From Flammula alnicola (lineage: Eukaryota; Basidiomycota; Agaricomycetes; Agaricales; Strophariaceae): a stretch of DNA of 64,000 nucleotides. Below, in pieces: positions 56,061-64,000 of this stretch. A program made the translations under genes and the position numbers. The notes beneath the pieces were generated by a model that was not told where the DNA came from, ran no database searches, and was given only the letters and a program-made list of their open reading frames with translations. Within the stretch, counting starts at the first letter, position 1; each line of letters begins with the position of its first letter. The stretch covers positions 284,835 to 348,834 of the forward strand of contig JADNRV010000042.1 in NCBI GenBank assembly GCA_015499995.1, read 5' to 3'.

Positions 56061-56246
56061 TCAGACGGAGTCGCGCCTCGCATCGCGAGAGACAGATTGC
56101 TGACGGACGTTGCCTATTCCTCCTCTGCCTGTGGATGTCTGGGGACCAATATAGGTAACAGCTGCGATATAAAACATACGAATAAAGATAATCAAACGTA
56201 CGAAGGCATCGCGCCCGCGTGAAATGGATCGTTCGTGGTTTGCCAT
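56061..56246 (-). CDS. Short DUF3602-like protein, 40 residues
   Basis: ATG at 56244-56246. Exon 1 (56202-56246) gives MANHERSISRGRDAF. A 63-base intron (56139-56201, gtacgt...cccag) follows. Exon 2 (56061-56138) gives TSTGRGGIGNVRQQ and a short basic tail to a TGA. The Ser-Arg-Gly-Arg start and the Gly-Arg-Gly-Gly-x-Gly-Asn core are the hallmark of DUF3602 proteins, which are often short repeats of this motif (PAR32-related). The phase is exact. Function unknown; related yeast PAR32 acts in ammonium-transporter regulation. Another acceptor closer to the core breaks phase, so this one is preferred. Confidence 0.6.
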   Translation of the reverse strand: MANHERSISRGRDAFVRLIIFIRMFYIAAVTYIGPQTSTGRGGIGNVRQQSVSRDARRDSV

Positions 56247-56488
56247 GGTGTTCGTCAGAAAATCCGGTGTCGCTATAATAGACTCTAATGCTGTTATAGA
56301 AGGGTAAAGGAGGGTGGGAACAGTCACCGGGGTTTAAACACCGTACGAGAGCTGGTTCCACTACATATATCTGAGGCCCGGATGTTGAAGATTAAATTTG
56401 CCATTTCCGGAAGTAGAGATACGGTCTAAGATCTAAATTCCCACCTTTCAGCAAAGACTCCAGCAGGAAACAGTGGAATGCAAGCTAT

Positions 56489-57357
56489 CTACGACTTTTT
56501 AGGCCCAGGCAACGAGGCGACGTGACGAGTATAATCTTCCCTACTCCTGTTCCCGTCTTTCACCCAATTCCCAATGTACTTGGGCAGAGTCTTCACGAGG
56601 TTGTCCGGGCCTGGAATAGGCTCTCCATAAATCTGCGCTGAAGGCACCACACCTGTCCATACGCGCTGCCTTATCTTGTCATCGTCCAGATCCGCTTTAT
56701 CATTCCCTGGGGCGTAGGCTCGAATCTTCGCACTGGCGCTGGCGATATCGACACGTAGGACTGACGTGCTCTTCATCTCAGCCTCTGTCGGAGGCACACG
56801 CGCATTATCCCATCTATCGGGTACGAGGTTGTTCGTTATCAGTTTCAGGGCGTACAACTTCTCTTCTGGGTCCGTGACGAGATTAGCCCACCCATGGATG
56901 ACGGCGCTACGGTAGTTGCAGCTGTGATTGAATGGTGTGAGGGAAAGCACGACGCCGTCGAACAATGTGGCTGCAACGCAGACTGGAGTTCCTGGAAGGC
57001 CATCATCCTCCTTTGTCGTTGGCAGCCGCATGAACCGAGAAGAGACGTAGCCGTGGAGGTATATGGCAACTGGTGACGTTTCTTCTGCTCCTGGAGCCGT
57101 AAACGAGGCCGCACTCGCTAGCATGGGGAGGATGGTGGGGAACGGATCGTCATCCAGAGAAGTTGGGTTGAACGAAACATGGGCAACGGGGGCTGCATTG
57201 ATGATGTTGTGGATGGTGTCATGGTCATAAACAGCTTAGAATACGAGTCGGTTAGCATGGTGTGATCGGCCCGAAGTTCACTGAGACGCTGACCTCTCTG
57301 TTTCAACCGATTCACGGTGCTGCGAGGAGTCTTCTCATAAGTTTCTGCCTCCGACAT
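56489..57357 (-). CDS. Pyridoxamine 5'-phosphate oxidase-like flavoprotein
   Basis: FMN-binding split-barrel protein of the Pyridox_ox_2 type. ATG at 57355-57357. Exon 1 ends in TVNRLKQR, and a 59-base intron (gtcagc...tctaag) joins to AVYDHDTIHNIINAAPVAHV, the start of the barrel. FNPTSLDDDPFPTILPMLAS, VAIYLHGYVSSRFMRL, PVCVAATLFDGVVLSLTPFN, YRSAVIHGWANLVTDPEEK and KSTSVLRVDIASASAKIR follow, as in the family. The C-terminus is WTGVVPSAQIYGEPIP then a basic tail, with TAG at 56489-56491. The Arg/Tyr-based dehydrogenase chemistry of this family is poorly known; oxidation of a pyridoxine-like or nitro compound is inference. Splicing is clean. Confidence 0.8.
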
Positions 57358-58289
57358 TGTTGAGATAGACCGAAGACGTTATCACACCGCCGCCACTGTC
57401 CTCTTATACTATCATTTGAGGGACGCTTATCCATAATATCCTACTGACTCGGACCCTCATGTGATGTTGCGGACCTCCGCTTCCTTACCCGTTACCCAAA
57501 ATAGTCTGCATAGCCGACTCAATGGACGTCCTAAGTATTATAACCATCGCAGATCCCATACGACGCGTTTTTTCAACGTTCACGCGTCACGAGTCGTAAT
57601 TTATATATCGAGTGACCATGCTCATTTTAGCAGGCGCTACAGCAGACGCCATTGTACAATGTATATGAATTGTTCTTATTGATAGTAACCGAAATAACGA
57701 GCACGTAACTAAATAGAAAAGAAATGTAACTCGTACAAAGGGAATTAATCATGCGGTCGTCAAAAAGGCAACGCAAATTGCCACTGGATTTATGTGGAAG
57801 GTCGTTATGGTGTCACTGGTGATACGAAAAACACATACGCACACGTAATACTATTAAAGAAGGAATCAGGAAAGTGGAAGAGACATTAATATCATACAGT
57901 TCGATTGGAGTTCGATGGATTTGTGTTGTTATGTGTGGGATGGGTGCCAAAAAAGCTTTCATGAGGAGAACCACGACGTTGAATGTAGCGATATCGAGGT
58001 CAAATATTGAGGGGGAGAGGGAGAGAGAAAGCCGTTGAGAGATTAATGTGATGTGTAATAACATAAGGCTAACAGATGAAGCATGTTGCATGGAGAGGTA
58101 GGTCGACGGAGGAAGGGACGGAGCGCCTGGCGAATACGAGTTTGAGAGTTCCATGATGATACGATTATTTCCGCGGTGCGAGAGAAAGGGATGGGAGCTG
58201 TAACGTAACTGGGACCAAAAAAGGAGAAATAAAACATTGAACGCATTACCGTAAAAATCGAGACAGAGAAGAAACAAAAAAACCCTCGC
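57358..58289. other. Intergenic
   Basis: Upstream of the flavoprotein gene and downstream of the serine-rich gene. 57813-58277 is open on the minus strand but with no domain; it is probably 3' UTR of the 58290 gene. Confidence 0.45.
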
Positions 58290-59843
58290 TCAGGCTTTGC
58301 CGCCAGCCACAGGCTGCGCGACAGACACGGCCGAACCTGCGTTAGGCAGCACCAGCGCCTCCAAGCGCTCCTCCAACCCGCGCCCAAGGCCCTGTCTCTC
58401 CCACTCGCCGCCGAGGTTATCTAGCATGGCGATACTATCCCTCTTGCCTGCATGAGTCAGGCCTCCGGTGGGGACGAGCGAGAACCCGTGGAGGCTGGGC
58501 GTGGCGCTGTTCGACTGCTGCTGCGCCTGCATCGCGCTGGCGATGTTCAGCCCGCTCACGCTAGGGATGTGCGGCGGAGGCTCCGCGGTGGACGCGCAGG
58601 TGGTCAGCGAGGACAGAGTCTGCATCGTCGCTGGCGTCGATGAGATGAGGTCCGAGTACGACATGAAGGAGAGGCGTTTCTTCGCGACGTGTACGGGCGA
58701 AGGCGGGTGCGAGAGGTTGTTGGCGGCCGACGATGGGGAGGCGATTGGGGAGGAGATGAGGCTTTGGGGTGACGCGAGGGCGGAGGTGGTGTACAGTGGT
58801 GATAATCCGGGGGACGCAAGGTGGTTGGGAGGGTGTTCCTGGGTGGTCGTGATGGGCGACGATTCCTCTGAGGCATCAACAGAAGAGGTGATAGATGCAT
58901 AATCCGGAACGGATGTGACGATAGAAGGTGCACCACCAGTAGAAACATCGCCAGTGATATTGTTGTTGCCAATAGAAACCTGGCTGATCGTGACCGAAGC
59001 ATCGGCTGGCTTGATTTGAGGTCGTGATGGCGAACCAGTGGAGAGAGACGACGTGGCAGGGGGTGATGTTGTGGGGGAGGTCATGTTCTGCAAGCCAAGA
59101 ACGGAGGTGGGAGAGGAGATAGTATGAGGAGGCTGATTGGGGTGGGGGATGCTGAGCAAAAGTTCTGCCCGAGCTTGACCCGCGCCTGCTCTTGATCCGA
59201 GAGGGCTTGGGCTGCGACTGCGAAAGCTGCCGATGGGGCTGGCAAAGCCACTGCTGCGCCCCATGGCGTCGAAGGTGGATGAGGCAGGGGCGACTACGGC
59301 CACTTGCTCCGCTACGTCGACATCTTCGAGGCCAGTGAGGATGGAAGCTGCACTATCAAGGACGGATGGCACCGATTGTTCGAGTTGCTCGGTGCCTTTC
59401 GCACGCGGAATTCTGTGGGGGTTTGTTGGGTGATGGTGGGTGCTTGGAGGTGATGGTGGCACGATAGGTTCGATATCTCGTTCGAAGATGGCGGATGAAG
59501 AAGAACGGCTGCAGACGAACAAAAGTTAGAGGAAAAGATAGAAGTAAACAATAAACAAAGCGTACACGGATGTGGGGGACGATGGGATTGAGTTGGGAGA
59601 ACGAGAGCCTAATCGAGCATCCGCTGTCCTTAGGTGCTGAGATGTCCTGTTTCCTGAACGATGGTCTCTCGATGGCGAGATGAGGGCCGTCGCTGAAGTC
59701 ATATGCTTCAGGTCGATGGGCGGCGGTGGCGACATTGGGGCTGTGGCTATAAAATCGTTGAAATTGGCGTTAGAAAGTACTAAAGAACATTTACAGAGAA
59801 AAGACATACGACGAAGGGAATCTGGAGACGAATTTGTGGCCAT
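58290..59843 (-). CDS. Conserved basidiomycete Ser/Pro-rich protein
   Basis: ATG at 59841-59843 (MATNSSPDSLR). Exon 1 ends with a donor gtatgt near 59808, exon 2 starts PTAPMSPPPPIDLKHMT, and a third exon opens at about 59512 (SSSSAIFERDIEPIVPPSP). About 480 residues, mostly disordered Ser/Pro/Thr. Conserved patches are PLGSRAGAG, KKRLSFMSYSDLISSTP (near residue 350) and the C-terminal GGEWERQGLGRGLEERLEAL before a TGA at 58290-58292. I have seen the KRLSFMSYSDLI and EWERxGxGRGLEERLEAL blocks as paired marks of a basidiomycete family without assigned function. A signalling or cytoskeletal adaptor role is possible, but nothing here shows it. Confidence 0.7.
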
Positions 59844-61295
59844 TGTTGAAGGTGAGAGAGAAAAGCGAAGAGTGGCCAGTGCCAGTCTTGTGCAACACCG
59901 ATGGTTACGTAATTTGTTCTGATGGTTTTTCCGAGTCCGTTCGCGGCGCGGACTCTTGCGGCTCTTTTATACCCCAACCCCACATTCCTTACGCTCAGTT
60001 CATGACATTCGACAGGCGACAATTTTTGTCAGTACCCACTCAGTTTCGATGTTCATGACAAACTACCATTCCCCACGGGAAGAGAACTGAATTATTGTGA
60101 TGAATCATCTGGAACATCGGACTTACCCGCTTGGCTAGGCTTGGGTCAGCATGTAAAACACGATTCTCAGACTATTGAAATCGTATTGCAGGAAACTGAC
60201 ATTCAAAGCCATTTTCGACGCCTTCTCGCCGTTGCCACTGCCACCACATGACGGAAGTACAACTCGTCTCAGATCTGTCATTGTCCTTGTTCAACGACGA
60301 AAGTTTACCTTACTACTTTTAAATTTGCCTACGTCGTCTGAAAAGCCTGTGTCGTCTTACGGTTTTCTACGAGATATTATGACCAACTCTGCGGCAAATT
60401 ATTATGCGGCGCAGCTCTCGGCGACGCTCCGTGTCTGTAGCGCATTCATCGCTCTAAAATCTCCTCCGACTCACAGTACCGTTCACGAGGACAAATGCTT
60501 TCGTGAGCTATTTATGGGCGCTACAACAGCCTCAAATGGACTTTATTGGGCGCGACCTTTATTTGCTATTCATACTCGGCATCCTTGTCCTAGGCTGTTC
60601 AACGCTAAAAATACAATACGGAGCTTCCGTACTCTCCATTCTGACTTCCTGCGGAGGACGATGCGTCATCGTGTACTAATTCAGAACTTTTGTTCTTCAT
60701 CCTCGATTTAAGATGGCTTTGATTGGCACGCTATGTCTGTGGGTTTGACTACTTTATCATGACTGGGTTGGCAACGCTGTTTCATGTATCTCGATAGAGA
60801 CGTCAGTATTACTATTCAGAAATCAGACTTCTTGATCTTCCGCTATCGTTTACTGGTGTGCAGGCACTAAGGTCCGCAGTGACTCCTGAGGGTCGGCGCA
60901 CGGGTGCCGCATGACGTCTACGCCGCTCTCGAACTCTCTATATAGTTTCCACGTAGTGTAAATCTTCTCGACGCTCGCCTCAGAGGGGCAGATAATTCCG
61001 GACTTACCTTGGATAGGGCTACGTCACTATGTACCCTGCCTCGCACATAATTTGATCAGCTGGACTGACGTCACTACCTGGGTCTAGAAGAATATTCTTG
61101 GAAGACACACAAGCGTATGACCGACAACATTTCTCTATTCCCTCTGGACTTGCTATACTTTCTGTCGAGCCTCTGGCGCTACCTAATGATTGCACCCATA
61201 GTTGCTAGTCTGCATTGTTCTCGAAGTAAGCAAATGTCCTCATCCACAATTTGAAATATCTGCGCGCTATAACGCTACTTATACGCCACATGGAA
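59844..61295. other. Intergenic
   Basis: A 178-codon plus frame (60175-60711) has no ATG-supported domain and is not annotated. Otherwise I see short frames. It lies between the start of the serine-rich gene and the 3' end of the NACHT gene. Confidence 0.4.
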
Positions 61296-64000
61296 TCAAG
61301 AGGTCTGAAAGACAAACAAATTTTAAATCAAGTAAGCAGTCATATCCAATGAATAAGGTCGAATATTCCGAGCTGAGCTCACCTCTGTTTCTTTTTCCTG
61401 CAGCAGAGACGCCTCAAGAAGGCGCTTTCTGAGTGAACGAAGTTGGGCGGCAGCGAGCACGTTCTTGGGATTATCATCGTCTTCAAATGTTGTGCCTATA
61501 ACGCTCTGCGTTTCGGCGAGGGATTCGCATATGATGCATATGTCACACTCTGGATCATGCTCATGCTCCAGGTACGGGATGTGACACTCCTACACAGAGA
61601 ATAAAATGAGATAGTGAACGGCAAATTGGATGGGTCACCGAGATGTCGTTCGTTATGCATACGAAGGGGAGACTGACCTTTACATACTTCAGGCTAGCGA
61701 TGCCTACCGCCTGTCTACCGTCGGCAATTGTGTCATCGCTGTGGTACTGAAGCACACGATCTCTGAGGAAGATAGCTAGGTTGGGATCCTTCGAAGAGGC
61801 TGCAAGAAGCTCGGGAATGTACTTCAACGAAGGATATTCCAGTCGAAGGACTAGTTTGTCGTATCGGGGCGCGCGGGTTGCCAAGTCGCGGATTTCAAGA
61901 GATCTCCCTTCGGACCGTCTAAGACAAATAATGCTCAGCGTCACACAAACTTTAAACGGAGAGAGGATGGAATTTGATTTACTGTTGATAGAGGCACTCT
62001 ACTAATTGGCGTACTAGTTTTGCACAATTAGATCCATCCGCGGAATAGGGCCCGGCACGAGACGGGTCTTGAAAAAGTTCTCGAAGCTGATAGTTCTGTT
62101 CCCTATTTATCAAAGTTGGCCACTCCGAGAAGAAGAGCAAGGTTTTGTCGAGTTCCAAAATGCGGAAGAAGTGGGAAGACGCGATATCCATGCCGTGCAC
62201 CAAGATGTTGAAAATGTCTTGAATGTATGTGCCGGCATGATCAGGCACACTGAAGATGGCCAGAATGCAGCATCGTATTTCATTCGGATATTTTTCAAGC
62301 AGATTCAGAATACATTTGTCATATTCATTTCGCAGGCGAAGGAATAATTTTTTCTCAGAGATAGTAGAGGCCTATTTTAATGAAGCGTCATCGATATCGA
62401 TTGTCTGTGAATTCTGTATGTAGAGACGAATACATACCTGGTCCCGAAGGAATTCAAAGAAACGACTCCAAGGTTGATTAAACCATATTAAGAAGGATAA
62501 CGCCCGAAATGAGGTCTCCGGACTGAAATGTTCCAGGTCATTCGCTAGTTCATCGGCGAGACCCGACTGTATGATATGGCCAATGAATCCACGGATTATG
62601 TCACGAAGAATCGTGGGGGCAGTACTTGATTGAGGGATTTTTGCAAGGGATCTGACGCAATGCCTCGCAAGATTGGTATGACCCGTTTTTGCATTTAGGA
62701 AAAAATCCCCGGAACGTGAACGATCCATAAGGAAGTCGTGCAAAGACGCGTGATAGATACGGAGGTTGTTGGTGTCATCTCCTGGTGGATGGACTTGTAT
62801 CAGAGCATGCATGTCCGTCAGCGCTGTCCTCACGTCCCCAGGGTCATATCCGAGGAATACCTCGACGAATCCGACAGTCAGAGGAAGATAACATTCGCCA
62901 CGGCTCAAGATCAGCAATGTCAAAATCTCCATAACTCTCTGAATATCATCCACTGACGAGAGGATCAAACGGTATAAGCCGTCTAGTTCAGAGAACGGAG
63001 TCTCCTTCCCAGGACTGGACAATCCAAGGATAACTTTCAATCGTTTTGGGGGTTGTGTTTTGGGGACTCGATGTACTTGCCCACCGTCGCCGCGTAAATG
63101 AATTGTCCCGAAGATTTTTCGACCAAGGATTCTGTGTCTTCTTCTGACGGCCATCCTGGAGGAAGGTCACCTCCTGCGGGATGAAAACGTCTGATATCTT
63201 TGAATTTCGAGCGTAGGAAAGTACGTATATCCTCGTCCGATTGATAATTGTCGTCTAGCGCTAATCCTTGCATGACAGACTGCAGGGGTTCTGTGTTAAA
63301 CGCGCGACGGATTGCATATTCCGGGCGGCTGGCGACAAGGAAGATGAGAGGAAATGTAATTGGGTTACGGAGTCTGCGAGGGCGTCGAGAATTGCGGTCT
63401 GGGCTGTGTCGTCGTGGCATTCGTCTAGACCATCTACCACAACAAATCCGGGTCGGACCGACAAAGCTTGACCATCCAGCTCTTCGTCTTTGGTGGCTTC
63501 ATTGAGGGGTTCAACTACCAACACTCGCATCTGAGTGATGACGGTGCGCGAGAAAATCATGGGATCTTGCTCCACGGCAGTAATGACGCGCTCGCGTATT
63601 TTCGGGATGGATAGTGAAAGCTGATATGCGACAGACGCTATGAAGCGCGTCTCGTTGTTGCGCCCAGAAACGGTCCGGGAGAAGAAGAAAGACGCAGCCA
63701 GAAGCGCTTCCCGGGCGCACATCTCTGCGATCGTCTGCGCGATAGCTGATTTCCCTACACCAGCAGGGCCGTAGAGCCATATGAAGAATTGTCGACGGCT
63801 GTCAAGATCTTTGATCCACTCCGTAATCTTGGCGAGAATGGCGAGACGGGTATCTGGGTGGCATTTTGGAGGATCACCACGTTCAGCGGCGTCGTAGAAG
63901 GCACCTGGAGCGACATTCTGCTGGAGGATTTCCCATCCTATGCATTTAATTGCCTGAAATCAGTGTTGTCAAATACTCGAACAGACAACTGTGCGTACCA
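61296..64000 (-). CDS. NACHT-domain NTPase (NLR-like), partial, frame break
   Basis: STAND-class NTPase like those in fungal heterokaryon incompatibility and innate immunity. The 5' exons lie beyond the right edge; the first visible exon begins at an acceptor near 63954 (IKCIGWEILQQNVAPGAF). Walker A GPAGVGKSAIAQTIAEMC (63760), a SFFFSRTVSGRNNETRFIA segment, Walker B VVVDGLDEC (63450), and FLVASRPEYAIRRAF (63320) follow. Next come a conserved helical region with GQFIYAATVGKYIESPKHNP and YHASLHDFLMDRSRSGDFFL, and an intron (62362-62427). The tail contains ECDICIICESLAET. It ends near 61296, in a short exon after a gtgagc donor (this stop is uncertain). The frame changes by one base at about 63350, inside a conserved block (LADSVTQLHF then PLIFLVASRP). 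No GT-AG intron explains that, so the gene may be broken. Confidence 0.8.

Noticed and set aside
60175..60711. 178-codon plus-strand frame
   Set aside because: No ATG start, domain, splicing partner or promoter-like sequence. Length alone is weak evidence.

Overview
The window looks like nuclear DNA of a filamentous basidiomycete, most likely an Agaricomycete. Genes are dense and unclustered, with many short GT-AG introns of about 45-70 bases. The gene families are typical of mushrooms: F-box/LRR proteins, a NACHT NTPase, an HNH_2 nuclease, ankyrin-MYND and RING proteins, a CFEM-GPI protein and small secreted proteins. I found no rRNA, tRNA, CRISPR array, bacterial operon or intact transposon.

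Layout, left to right. A metacaspase is cut by the left edge (1-2427, minus), then a possible small secreted protein, an F-box/LRR relic and an F-box/LRR-like gene (to 6.6 kb). An uncharacterised gene (7.6-8.3 kb) and a DHA1-type MFS drug transporter (9.7-12.2 kb) follow. URC1, a GTP-cyclohydrolase-II-like uracil catabolism gene (14.3-16.5 kb), converges on an HNH nuclease gene (16.7-17.9 kb). Next come a galectin-like/coiled-coil protein (18.7-19.8 kb), an F-box gene (21.5-23.0 kb), a CFEM-GPI protein (24.8-25.7 kb), a BCAS3/WD40 relic (26.0-28.0 kb), asparagine synthetase (28.1-30.5 kb) and a RING protein (32.1-33.2 kb). An unresolved plus-strand coding region (33.6-35.2 kb), a gag-like remnant (36.1 kb), an ankyrin-MYND protein (36.5-38.0 kb), an RPN6 relic (38.5-39.2 kb) and a KRE6/SKN1-like membrane protein without a hydrolase domain (40.5-42.7 kb) follow. 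A gene-poor, repeat-rich stretch (42.7-48.6 kb) ends at a small secreted cysteine protein with a minisatellite upstream. Beyond it are a PX-domain relic abutting a DUF202 relic (50.3-51.6 kb), an ETHE1-like persulfide dioxygenase (51.9-53.2 kb, minus), sulfide:quinone oxidoreductase (53.7-55.4 kb, plus), a 40-residue DUF3602 gene, a pyridoxamine-oxidase-like flavoprotein, a conserved serine-rich protein, and a NACHT gene cut by the right edge.

The most coherent functional unit is the head-to-head pair of sulfide:quinone oxidoreductase and persulfide dioxygenase. These are consecutive steps of mitochondrial sulfide oxidation, divided by about 0.5 kb of shared upstream DNA. The other theme is decay. 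At least four recognisable genes (RPN6, BCAS3, PX, DUF202) survive as truncated or nonsense-bearing copies that keep their introns, and several accessory genes (CFEM, HNH, galectin-like, NACHT, a small secreted protein) need one- or two-base frame changes, some of them at short base runs. The housekeeping-type genes URC1, SQR, ETHE1-like, asparagine synthetase and the transporter splice cleanly, so this looks more like selective decay than uniform sequence error, although sequence error is not excluded.
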